Assembly: GCF_018139145.2 (NCBI RefSeq) | Contig: NC_059477.1 | Span: 28,127,502 to 28,191,501, forward strand | Direction of reading: 5' to 3' | DNA length: 64,000 bases | Source: Gymnogyps californianus | Taxonomy: Eukaryota > Chordata > Aves > Accipitriformes > Cathartidae | In this document: one piece after another, positions 35,795 to 44,345 of the stretch | Numbering within the stretch: the first letter of the stretch is position 1 | How the letters are laid out: every line of letters starts with the position of its first letter | Made by a program: the position numbers and the translations under genes | The notes under the pieces: generated by a model | Databases searched by the model: none | What the model was told of the DNA's origin: nothing | Seen by the model: only the letters and a program-made list of their open reading frames with translations

Positions 35795-36249
35795 CACATC
35801 CAAAGAAGAGCAATGAAGCTGGTGAAGGTCTAGAGAACAAGTCCTGTGAGGAGCGGCTGAGGGAACTGGGGTTGTTCAGTCTGGAGAAAAGGAGGCTCAG
35901 GGCAGACCTTATCACTCTCTACAACTGCCTGAAAGGAGGTTGTAGCAAGGTGGGTGTTGGTCTCTTCTCCCACGTAACAAGCGATAGGACAAGAGGGAAC
36001 GGCCTCAAGTTGTGCCAGAGGAGGTTTAGATTGGATATTAGGAAAACATTCTTCACTGAAAGGGTTATTAAGCACTGGAACAGGCTGCCAGGGAAGTGGT
36101 TAAGTCACTATCCCTGGAGGTATTTAAAAGATATGTAGATGTGGCACTTAGGGACACGGTTTAGTGGTGGACTTGGTAGTGGTAGGTTTACAGTTGGACT
36201 CAATGATCTTAAGGGTCTTTTCCAACCTAAATGTTTCTATGATTCTATG
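35795..36249 (+). mobile_element. CR1 LINE, 5'-truncated 3' end
   Basis: CR1 is the dominant avian non-LTR retrotransposon and is usually found as short 5'-truncated copies like this one. The copy keeps the end of the reverse-transcriptase ORF2 and the short 3' untranslated tail. It starts near GAAGAGCAATGAAGCTGGTG and continues through GAGGAGCGGCTGAGGGAACT, GGGTTGTTCAGTCTGGAG, GAACAGGCTGCCAGGGAAGT and ATCCCTGGAGGT. It finishes with CAATGATCTTAAGGGTC and the diagnostic tail TTCTATGATTCTATG. Sense orientation, moderately diverged, clearly the youngest LINE in the window. CR1 does not normally leave target-site duplications, and none is seen. Confidence 0.95.
35872..36138 (+). pseudogene. relic of CR1 ORF2 C-terminus
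   Basis: An 88-codon open frame inside the CR1 copy. It reads through the well-known C-terminal CR1 peptide, with segments [45 protein letters not shown] and HWNRLPG. The endonuclease and reverse-transcriptase domains are absent because of 5' truncation, so no functional protein is possible. The frame ends early (YLKDM then stop) where intact copies continue. Gene predictors often call this fragment as a spurious bird protein. Confidence 0.85.
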
Positions 36250-36259
36250 GCTTTTATTT

Positions 36260-36560
36260 TCAATCAGTTCTGCTGAGCCATTTTGTCTGTCATTCATTTA
36301 ACAGCCTGCAAACGAGAGCATTTGAACAACCAGCTGAGCTTTGCTCTGAGCAAGCAAGGAAGTTACAGCAGAACCAGGAGCACCCTGCAAAGCCAGTGTT
36401 TGATTAATTTCAGCCGGCTTTAATTAAGAAGTATTCTCTCTGTAGTTAATTATGTGTTTTATGAGAAGTGGATGTGGTTATCTGAAATCAAGCAAGGGAT
36501 GGTGTTTCTGTTATCTCGTCAATACAGGGTATATCAGCTCTGGGAAGCAAGACAGTGTTA
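36260..36560. other. candidate conserved non-coding element
   Basis: Homeodomain-type cores cluster at 36402-36410 (GATTAATTT), 36419-36428 (TTTAATTAAG) and 36445-36454 (GTTAATTATG), three within about 50 bp, with a CAGCTGAG E-box-like word upstream. It begins directly after the CR1 end, so the CR1 copy inserted at its edge. No frame or repeat accounts for it. Confidence 0.3.
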
Positions 36561-36849
36561 ATAAATAACCAGATACAGAAATACGCCCCCACCAGACACT
36601 AATGGGATCCACCTTTAAATTAATATATGAATTTACTCCAGTGTACCATGTATCATGGTGTACCATCTTTCATATTACATGCTATCTCTCTGTTGATTGC
36701 ATTTTAGTTTTATTGTAATGCTCTGTGTGGAAAAGAGGATTATTCTGAAGTAAGGTATGGCCCATGCTTGAAATGTCTGAAACAGACATGCTTTTAGATG
36801 CATTATTTTCAAAGCATTAAAGCATTCAGCTTGCGATCTCTGGAAGTCT

Positions 36850-36884
36850 CTTTTTTGTGTTTTTTTGTTTGTTTGTTTTTTTTT
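36850..36884. repeat. T-rich (TTTG)n run
   Basis: TTTTTTGTG followed by TTTG tetramers and a T9 run. Simple low-complexity sequence. Confidence 0.85.
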
Positions 36885-38416
36885 AACCCAAGGAATGGTC
36901 AGTCTTCCCTTCCTCTGGTGATCAGGACCTTTTAAAATGGCTCATATTGGCACTCAGGTACCAGGCACTCCAAATCAACTGTAATTGCTGAAAATTTAGA
37001 CAATGTTTAGGAAAGGATAATAATATATATGCTCTTCATCTACAGCAAATGTATATGTACCAGCTGATGCTGTTAGTAACCTGATTATGAGACTGAATGA
37101 TCAAACCAACATTTTTTGGCCCTGTAGATTTTCAATATTTGACTGACAAACAGGATGCAACAGGTAAATGACACAAATGAAACAGGACAGTATAGGAGGT
37201 TGACAGCAAGTAAAATGTGATCACCAGGAGAGCAGGAATCACATGGACCACTGCCTGTTTATTCTCCCTAGACTCTCTAAATATGCCTTTCTGCAACATA
37301 TGCGAACTGTAGAAAAGTACAAATCTCTGCTTTTATGGCTTTGAATCTTAGCTGTGAATTGAATAATTTACATTACTGAACAATGAAATGGTGCAAAGTG
37401 GTTTGAACATGGAGGTAAATGCAAGTCTTTTATGAGAGAGAGACACTTTGCAAAGGAAGAGTGTTGGGAAGTCAAGATGTGTGAGACACAGAATTAACCT
37501 CAACAGTGATGTGCTTAAGCTTCACTGAATAAACAACAGAATGATTTGATATCCTTCCCAATAAGCTTTACAAATATTACTGTACTGTCTGAACATATTT
37601 CATACTAGCAAGCTAACAGGGTGTCAGGAATGGCAGCATCCACGCCAAGACTCCACTCTGCCATGCTCCCCAGTTAAGTGCAGGGACAGTAAATTTCACA
37701 GCACTTTGAATGTTTGACTCAAGTGTAAATAACTTCTCGTGGGATTTAAAAAAAATAATTAAATAAAGTCCTTGCCTTCTTGCAGGTTTAATCTCAGTGG
37801 TGATGCCTGTTGATGGATCAAACAGTCCCCACTTTTTAAATCATTTAACTGGTTCAATAGCTGTCATATCCTTTGCTTTTGTAGTTAAATCAATTCTTAG
37901 GAAAGAAAATAAGCTTGTCAGTGAATCATACCCACAGTGGTCTACCCTTCCTTAGAGCCAGTTGCAGATGATATAAAATAAATCAACTCTGAACTTTCTT
38001 AGAAATGGAAGGGGGTGAAGAGAGAAAATGCAGGAATTGCGAACCAGAAGCAGTGAGGGGCTGATATGTTGCCATCATGGTAACACAGAGTAGATCAGCA
38101 TAGACAGTCATATCTCTGTCATTTACAATGAATGGTTGCCATCACCACGCCTGTTCATTTCAGCATCTTTGTAAGTAAAGCGTAAATGTATGAAGTAACA
38201 TAGGGCAACTCTCGTGCAAAGTTAAAACGTTTAGAGATTCCTTAGGCCCAGGCTGGAAATCCTTCCCCAGGAGAAGCCTCCATGGGGTTTGACTCCACAG
38301 AAGGACCCCAGCACTGGACAATGTGTTCTGTGTCCTGGGCAACACTGTGATGGACATCAAGTAGTACTGGGGTCTGCTTCATAAGAAAGTGGGATAGCCT
38401 TTACCTCTGTCCCTTT

Positions 38417-38421
38417 CCTAT
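38417..38421. repeat. target-site duplication, left copy (CCTAT)
   Basis: CCTAT immediately before the LTR start TGTCCTGG, repeated at 39003-39007. Confidence 0.9.
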
Positions 38422-38678
38422 TGTCCTGGTTTCGGCTAGGATAGAGTTGATTTTCTTCCTAGTAGCTGGTACAGTGTTATGTTTTGGATTTAGTATGAGA
38501 ATAATGTTGATAACACACTGATGTTTTCAGTTGTTGCTCAGTAGTGTTTATACTAAGTCAAGGATTTTTCAGCTTCTCATGCCCAGCCAGCAAGAAGGCT
38601 GGAGGGGCACAAGAAGTTGGGAGGGGACACAGCCAGGACAGCTGACCTAAACTGGCCAAAGGAATATTCCATACCAGA

Positions 38679-38686
38679 TGACGTCA
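38679..38686 (+). promoter_or_regulatory. CRE/ATF site (TGACGTCA) in LTR U3
   Basis: Perfect palindromic cAMP-response element 8 bp upstream of the TATA box, the standard arrangement for CREB/ATF-driven LTR promoters. The same position in the copy at 883-1468 reads TGACATCA on the plus strand. In the copy at 41271-41852 it reads TGATGTCA, so only this copy keeps the CpG. Confidence 0.7.
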
Positions 38687-38693
38687 TGCCCAG

Positions 38694-38700
38694 TATATAA
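38694..38700 (+). promoter_or_regulatory. LTR TATA box
   Basis: TATATAA, followed by a GC-richer segment where transcription of the former provirus would start. Transcription initiation here is not shown. Confidence 0.6.
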
Positions 38701-38831
38701 ACGAGGAGGAGTTGGCCGGGAGGGACGGATCGCTGCTCGGGAACTAACTGGGCATCGGTCAGTGAGTGGTGAGCAATTGCATTGTGCATCACTTGTTTTG
38801 TATATTCTAATTCTTTTAGTACTATTGTCAC

Positions 38832-38860
38832 ATTATTATTATTATTATTATTATTATTAT
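38832..38860 (+). repeat. (ATT)n microsatellite inside LTR
   Basis: Nearly ten perfect ATT units, 29 bp, upstream of the ATTAAA signal. Not present at the equivalent place in the other two family A LTRs, so it expanded in this copy or its subfamily. Confidence 0.9.
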
Positions 38861-38892
38861 CATTATAATTATTTTTCCTTCCTTTCTGTCCT

Positions 38893-38898
38893 ATTAAA
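38893..38898 (+). promoter_or_regulatory. LTR polyadenylation signal (ATTAAA)
   Basis: ATTAAA followed by CTGTCTTTATCTC, the same context as in the two minus-strand family A LTRs. About 105 bp from the LTR end. Confidence 0.6.
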
Positions 38899-39002
38899 CT
38901 GTCTTTATCTCAACCCATGAGGTTTTTTTTTTCCATTCTCTCCCCCATCCCACTGGTGGCACTGCGCGGTGCTTAGTTGCTGGCTGGGGTTAAACCACGA
39001 CA

Positions 39003-39007
39003 CCTAT
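39003..39007. repeat. target-site duplication, right copy (CCTAT)
   Basis: Perfect second copy of the duplication flanking the solo LTR. Confidence 0.9.
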
Positions 39008-39304
39008 ACTGCTCAATAATTGTAGCTTTTGGTCTTTTCCTAAAAATCTAGTCTGTCATGAGATACTAGAGGAGGGTTTATCAAGGGATGCCTGAAAGAC
39101 ACTTCTGGATGAAATTTCTGTCGCGTTGGTTCTTGGGATTGCAGGGCATTGGACTTGAGGACCTAAATTGTAGGGACAAACTGAGCTAGAATCAGAATAC
39201 AGAGAAATGGTCTTGTGTCTTCTAGAATAAGACACATCAGTCACTTTGTGTCAGAATGAAGTCAAGACAACAGAATAAGATTTAAAAGTGCTTCTTTCAG
39301 TTGC

Positions 39305-39375
39305 TGTTTTTGCTGCCAGCTACTTAATCTCTTTGTGCCTCAGTATTTCAGTTGCAAAATAAAAGGTGTCCTTTC
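39305..39375 (-). mobile_element. MIR-like SINE fragment, antisense
   Basis: AGCTACTTAATCTCTTTGTG, CCTCAGTATTTCAGTTGC and AAAATAAAAGG mirror the antisense MIR core AGTCACTTAACCTCTCTGTGCC TCAGTTTCCTCATCTGTAAAATGGGG. Short but well ordered. Confidence 0.5.
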
Positions 39376-39959
39376 AAAACTTTAACTTCTGAAAATCTTT
39401 TCAGTTTTCCTTTCTTTTGGGGGACAGAGATTGAAATAATTTTGACAATTTATTTATTTCCTTCCCAACTGAATGCACTATAAAGGTTTATCTCTATGGT
39501 TGTCTTTCTCGGTCTCTCCAAATTTTCTCAGATTAGCAAATAGAAATTTTGTGACTTTGTCATGTTAGCAAAGTTTTAAAAAGTTACACAGTGCAGAAAT
39601 AAAAAAATACATGGAACAGAGCAATAGAATAAAACCACAAGAAAACAGTCTCAACACTCACCTTGACGTGAGACACTCTGAAAATGTAGTTTTTCCAGAA
39701 CTAAGGAGAAAAGTTGCATTCTACCATTGGAAATTATTTTTTCATGCTTTCTTCTGTACACGCTAGTATATACAAGTCTGATGTCAGAATTTGGGCTATA
39801 ATGCTTTTCCTACCGGAACACCCTTTTCTGAAATGAGTCCTGCAGTGCCTTCCAATGGCATCCTCCAGTCCTGTGTTATGCTTGGAAAAAGACCACTCTG
39901 ATAAACATAAACATTCCCAGAAAAATCCCCAAGAGTTATATATACATATTAAGCATTTG

Positions 39960-40470
39960 AGCAGCATTATTTGCTTTTAAATGAAGATGGATTTTAACTT
40001 ACTGCTTCCAATTAGAATAATAACAAACATTTTCCCTAATGATAACAACAGGCAATAGTGTTAAATTGGAAATGCAAAAGCTTTTTCTGCCGGTACAGTA
40101 TAAGTTACAATATCATTAAATATATAATCAGCCATTTATTGCTTGTGTTATTTTTGAGGCACTTAAATGAAAAGTTGATTTGTCTCTTATTAGACCTCAA
40201 TAAATGTTCCTTTAATAGTCATAGGATGTTTTAATGCGCTACAGAATCATTGTCATTAAATTGAATACAAGACACTGGACTTAAATAAAAGAGAAATGGA
40301 AAAACTCAGTAAATCAGGATAATATAAGCTTTTCTTTGTGCTGTTTGAATTGTGCTGAAATGGATCTGTCTCTTAAACTGCCTTACAAAGGCCAAAGTAG
40401 CTTAATTGCTTTAGGGTTTGATTATGCCTGCATGAGTCAGCTGGGAGACTGTGGCAGTAAAAAGACACAT
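39960..40470. other. candidate conserved non-coding element
   Basis: Five hundred bases of unique, AT-rich sequence with TAAT/ATTA words at close spacing: CCAATTAGAATAATAAC, CCTAATGATAAC, TCATTAAATATATAATCAGCC, TTATTAGACC, TCATTAAATTGAATAC and GCTTAATTGC. An AP-1-like TGAGTCA lies near the end (CATGAGTCAGC). There is no repeat similarity and no frame of note across most of it. This texture matches conserved developmental enhancers, but without alignments it stays a guess. Confidence 0.33.
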
Positions 40471-40974
40471 TTTGCCAGAAAAACTTGAGGATGGATTTTG
40501 ATGTTGCGTTGGTAGACTTCCCCCTGAAACAATGGCCTGGTAAGAAAAACATATTGCAATGACTTCTGCATTATGGGAGTCTGTCTTCTGTATCAGGGGC
40601 AGGTGGAGAATGGAGAAAGCACAACACTTGCGCACAGCTCATTGCCCTTCTCTATTGATTTTCTCCACCTCCTATGGTTTACTCTGGTATCCACTGCCAA
40701 AACACGCACCAAAAAGTGACTCTCAAACACTTCATGAGATATATCTTATGAGGTATACGAAGTATATATATGATATGAGGTATATCTTAAAATGTAGCGA
40801 ACTTGGAAAAAATCTTAGAAACCATCACTTATAAGCAGTGGGAGATAAACTTGCAGAGAGGATGCAGCTTGGGGTTTTGGGTACTGCTAAAGCTGTCTGA
40901 GCAGGGAACAGTCCAAGAGTAAGGAGACAGTTTCTCCTCTGTAACAATATTAGGAGAGGTATTAAAAAGAGACC

Positions 40975-40987
40975 AAAAAAAAAAAAA
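40975..40987. repeat. poly-A run (A13)
   Basis: Thirteen A residues in an A-rich context. Simple homopolymer. Confidence 0.85.
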
Positions 40988-41209
40988 TTGGACAGGACAG
41001 GATTAAAAAAGCACAGAAAAAATTAATCAGGATCTGCAAAAATGTGGTAGGACCTAAAGAAGTTCGATCTTCCTGGTCCATAGCACAAAGTGGCTTGCTT
41101 ATCTTGGGCAGTGTAACTTTTAACATAAAAAGGCTGGATGCAATTTCAATATAATTAATGTGGGCCAATAGAGAGAAAGGCTATTGTTTTTAAAAATGTG
41201 GCTGTGTGA

Positions 41210-41225
41210 GAGAAGATATCTTCTC
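41210..41225. repeat. 16-bp perfect palindrome
   Basis: GAGAAGATATCTTCTC, a self-complementary sequence without a loop, 40 bp from the target-site duplication of the next LTR. Its significance is unknown. Confidence 0.85.
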
Positions 41226-41265
41226 CACACATCTACCCCTCCTTGGCCACAGAACATCTCCTAAT

Positions 41266-41270
41266 GCCCC
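41266..41270. repeat. target-site duplication, left copy (GCCCC)
   Basis: GCCCC directly before the LTR terminus TGTTGTGG, repeated at 41853-41857. Confidence 0.85.
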
Positions 41271-41388
41271 TGTTGTGGTTTAACCCCAGCCGGCAACTAA
41301 GCACCACACAGCCGCTCACTCACTCCCCCCTCAGTGGGATGGGGGAGAGAGTAAAAGTGAGAAAACTCGTGGGTTGAGATAAAGACAG

Positions 41389-41394
41389 TTTAAT
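41389..41394 (-). promoter_or_regulatory. LTR polyadenylation signal (ATTAAA)
   Basis: TTTAAT on the plus strand, in the same context as the other two family A LTRs (AAAGACAGTTTAATAGG). Confidence 0.55.
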
Positions 41395-41572
41395 AGGTAA
41401 AGCAAAAGCCGCGCACGCAAACAAAGCAAAACAAGGAATTTGTTCACTACTTCCGATCGGCAGGCAGGTGTTCAGCCACCTCCAGGAAAGCAGGGCTCCA
41501 TCATGTGTAATGGTTGCTTGGGAAGAGAAACGCCTTAACTCTGAACGTCCCCCCCTTTCTTCTTCCCCCAGA

Positions 41573-41579
41573 TTTATAT
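41573..41579 (-). promoter_or_regulatory. LTR TATA-like box
   Basis: TTTATAT on the plus strand is ATATAAA in element orientation, 8 bp downstream of the degraded CRE. Confidence 0.5.
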
Positions 41580-41852
41580 GCTGAGCATGATGTCATATGG
41601 TATGGAATATCCCTTTGGTCAGTTGGGATCAGCTGTCCCAGCTGTGTCCCCTCCCAACTTCTTGTGCACCCCCAGCCTACTTGCTGGTGGGGTGGGGTGA
41701 GAAGCAGAAAAGGCCTTGCCTCTGTGTAAACACTGCTCGGCAGTAACAAAAACATCCTTGTATTATCAACATTGTTCTCAGCACAAATCCAAAACATAGC
41801 CCCATACGAGCTACTATGAAGAAAATTAGCTCTATCCCCAAAAGCACCCTCA

Positions 41853-41857
41853 GCCCC
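41853..41857. repeat. target-site duplication, right copy (GCCCC)
   Basis: Second copy of the 5-bp duplication; it lies in a C-rich stretch, so the exact boundary could shift by a base. Confidence 0.8.
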
Positions 41858-43721
41858 CATTAACTCAGCCCCAAACCACCAGACAGTATTGCAGGAGTCT
41901 CATTCAACCCCAAAACTAAGGTTCTGATCCCAAACCAAACTAACTGATACAACTTTGCTCTGGAAGAATAGTTGAAATGTTTTTTGTTCCAGAATGGAAA
42001 GGAAAGAAGTATCAACTTGTGGGATATCCCCCAAGGACCTTCACCAGTCTGCTAGCTCTGCCTGTGCGCTTAATCTAGTTTCAGACTGGTTGCCTTTACT
42101 TGGATGTCCCAGAGAAATGTCAGAGCTGGATGTGAGTGTGAGGATTGTGAATATTGATTGTGGTGCACTGGGAACCCCTAGACTTCTGCCTACAGGGAGT
42201 GCAGTGCTGCCCATCTGTCCCACTCTGCCTGCCCTTCTTAGGCAGGCAGACAGAGGCCCTCATTGTGCACGGTCTGCACTGTCACCTTTTTTTGATCAGG
42301 GCTGCATCTGCTCTGGGCCATGGCAGCTTCAGACTGATGTGGCACCTGTTGGTCCACTCGGTCAACGTTATTCTGAAAAACACATTGATAGTAATAAGTG
42401 TGTCTTAAACATCTCAGAAATGTTTTCTTTGAATGAACTCCTTCAGTGTAAATTTATTACTGAATTTGTCTATGTATTTGATCAAAAAAATTAAGTTAAA
42501 TCATACTTTTTTGGCCAGCTCAGTTATCCAGGTGAAAAGTAGAATTTTGCGATGCAAATGCAAACCATTAATGCTCAGTCTTGTCTGGGTTTGACAGCTA
42601 GTGACTCAGATAAACAAGGATATAGAGGCCTGATCCATTCTGAAGGGAGCTTATTTATATAATGAGCTTGAGCCAGGGAGGTGGGGATAGCAAGACAATC
42701 CATGATTGTCTGAATGCAAGAGTTAAAGAGACAATCCATGATTGTCTGAATGCAAGAGTTAAAACCTGATTGGAATTGCTGCACCACTCCAGGTACTTTG
42801 CTAGCTGCGTAAGATAGTATCATGCATCAAAAGCCCTGCACACATCCTACTGCTCTGAAATCTCTGTGGTTTCTTTTAGTAGTTCAGTTAGAAACCTCTA
42901 AACTTGAAAGTCCTCTTCTTGGTAGCCACTCAGGATTCAAATGAGCTAGACAAGAGGAGACATGTAAAACCCTTATCTTCCTACTTTTCCCTGTATTATT
43001 TGGTATTTAATTGGTTAGCAAGTATTGTTGCTTGTGGAGGCAAAAGAAGGGAGGAAAAATATAAAAAGGGCCCAGTAGCCATAGCAACAGAAAATATTTC
43101 ATTTAGTTACAGAGTATGTATGTAGAGATGGGCAACAGGAGCCTTCCTAGAATGGCTGCCAAGTCACTTACCCTGTAAACAGGGAAATAAATACAGAGGC
43201 ATAAAAGCCCCTGAGCAGTAACATGGCCCTTTGCTGGCTGATTTAGCTTCAGATCAGAACTGTCTATCATGTCTAGGGATTGTTTACTTTCTTCTGACCC
43301 ACTATGTAAATATTGCTCTCACAGGTGTGCTTCCCCCTATTTCATGATTGACCAAGCTTCCTAATATTGAGAGCTTCATCTCAAAGAAATAGGACAGATT
43401 TGTATATTACTGTATAAAGTAAAATATTATAGGCAAATAACTGCTGATGTCACACTCTAGAGATTTTCCAGGTCAGGACTCTGACATGGAGACTTATGAT
43501 TGCTTGAAAAATTATCTCAGGTTCAAGTAAATCCAGTGCATACTGGTCCACAAAGTGGTCCTTTGCCTGTGCAGAACGGACTGGTTTAATAAAGCCTGGT
43601 GGTGTTGCACATTTTTGAGCTCATGGCACTGTGGTGCACAGCTGTGAGTATATACACACCCACACAGTTTAAAAAAAAGTATAAAAGTATAAAAGCTGAA
43701 GACATTGGGGTCATGAATTTT
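41858..43721. other. unique non-coding sequence, no gene
   Basis: No recognisable gene. The longest non-repeat frame in the window lies here (41994-42494 plus, 166 codons), but it has no known domain and ordinary base composition. A 36-bp tandem duplication at 42693-42764 is listed separately. Confidence 0.6.
42693..42764. repeat. 36-bp tandem duplication with internal hairpin
   Basis: Two head-to-tail copies (42693-42728 and 42729-42764) identical except for the last base. Each contains AGACAAT, CCATG, ATTGTCT, a perfect 7-base inverted repeat with a 5-base loop. The near identity implies a recent duplication, and since 36 is a multiple of three, frames through it show a 12-residue repeat. 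Confidence 0.95.
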
Positions 43722-44345
43722 GCAGAATCAAGAGAGTCGGAAGGGACTCTTGATGGTCATGCTATTCATCCTTCTGCTCCCTGTGCAGGAATTTTCTGTT
43801 CAAACTTTATTCCCCAATGACTGTCTCGCCTTGTCTTAAAGAAGACCTCTGCTGCAAACCTCAGTCCCCAGGCAATCAAGACCAAATCTTCATTGTCCTT
43901 GTTGCTAGAATATTTCCTCTTATGCCTAGCATGACCCACTTGCTGCAATTTAATCTGGTTACTTCTTGTCCTATTCTCGATGGCCATGGAGAGAATTCTT
44001 TCTTTCTTTGGAGCTGCTTTTCATGTGTGTAAAACCATCTTTTCTGCCTTCTATACTTTAGACTGAGGAGCACCAGTTTGTTTAGTCTGTCCCCATGAGT
44101 TATTGTATCCAGATAACTGACCTTCATCATCACTCTGCTGTGTGCTCTTTCACACTGGTCAACATCCTTTGTGGTGTGCAGTGCTCAAAAACGGACACAA
44201 TTCTTTAGTCAAGACCTTGTCAGTACTGAGCAGGACTGATGTAATTTGCCAGAGATGATCCTATTTACATCCTACTGTGCCATTCTCCTTTTTGGTGACT
44301 ACCCAAAGTTATTCACTCATGCTGGCATGGACTATGGTCACCTGC
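43722..44345 (-). mobile_element. ancient CR1 LINE 3' fragment, antisense
   Basis: On the plus strand the CR1 3' end comes first: AGAATCAAGAGAGTCGGAAG, then TTCTTGTCCTATTC and ATGGAGAGAATTC. The conserved antisense stretch follows: TAGACTGAGGAGCACCAG, TTTAGTCTGTCC, ATCATCACTCTGCTGTGTGC and GTGCAGTGCTCAAAAACGGA. In young CR1 copies the same order reads GAATCATAGA...GGAAGGGAC, TTTCTAGGCTGAACA, CAGCCTGTCC, CTGGACACGCTCC and CCAGAGCTGGACGCAG. Strongly diverged, no coding capacity. The 5' limit near 44345 is approximate. Confidence 0.7.

Larger units (their letters stand above)
36250..38421. other. unique non-coding sequence, no gene
   Basis: About 2.2 kb between the CR1 copy and a solo LTR. No coding frame of note. 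It contains the TAAT-rich block (36260-36560) and a T/G-rich run (36850-36884). Confidence 0.65.
38422..39002 (+). mobile_element. solo LTR of an avian endogenous retrovirus (family A, copy 2)
   Basis: A 581-bp LTR from TGTCCTGGTTTCGGC to TTAAACCACGACA, with perfect CCTAT duplications (38417-38421 and 39003-39007). Complete and solitary: no proviral genes or second LTR follow. It carries an intact CRE (TGACGTCA, 38679-38686), a TATA box (TATATAA, 38694-38700), an ATTAAA signal (38893-38898) and an (ATT)n microsatellite (38832-38860) absent from copies 1 and 3. Homology to those copies, read on the other strand, is clear along the U3 centre (GGCATGACGTCAT and GGAATATTCCATACC) and at both ends. 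Its differences from them and the extra microsatellite suggest a distinct subfamily. Confidence 0.95.
39008..41265. other. unique non-coding sequence, no gene
   Basis: The 2.3 kb between two family A LTRs of opposite orientation. It is not proviral: there is no retroviral gene or primer-binding site, and the LTR pair is inverted with different duplications. It holds a MIR-like relic (39305-39375), the strongest conserved-element candidate (39960-40470), an A13 run (40975-40987) and a 16-bp palindrome (41210-41225). Confidence 0.7.
41271..41852 (-). mobile_element. solo LTR of an avian endogenous retrovirus (family A, copy 3)
   Basis: A 582-bp LTR on the minus strand. In element orientation it begins TGAGGGTGCTTTTGG at 41852 and ends CCACAACA at 41271. 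Flanking GCCCC duplications (41266-41270, 41853-41857) show it is complete, although its first 15 bases differ from copy 1 (TGTGCTGATTTTGGC). The body is nearly colinear with copy 1, including the U3 block, the TATA-like ATATAAA (plus 41573-41579), the degraded CRE (plus 41588-41595) and ATTAAA (plus 41389-41394). No proviral interior. The 119-codon minus-strand frame 41501-41860 resembles the one in copy 1 only through shared DNA ancestry. Confidence 0.93.

Noticed and set aside
38422..41852. A full provirus bounded by the LTRs at 38422 and 41271
   Set aside because: The LTRs are in opposite orientation, have different target-site duplications, and no gag, pol or env sequence lies between them.
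41271..41852. The third LTR as truncated at its 5' end
   Set aside because: First impression, because its terminal 15 bases differ from copy 1. A GCCCC duplication at both flanks and a TG start at 41852 show it is complete.
41994..42494. 166-codon plus-strand frame just after the third family A LTR
   Set aside because: Longest frame outside repeats, but there is no recognisable family or retroviral motif, and it lies outside the LTR target-site duplication, so it is not proviral.
42693..42764. CRISPR-like array
   Set aside because: Only two directly adjacent copies with no spacers, in vertebrate DNA; a simple tandem duplication.
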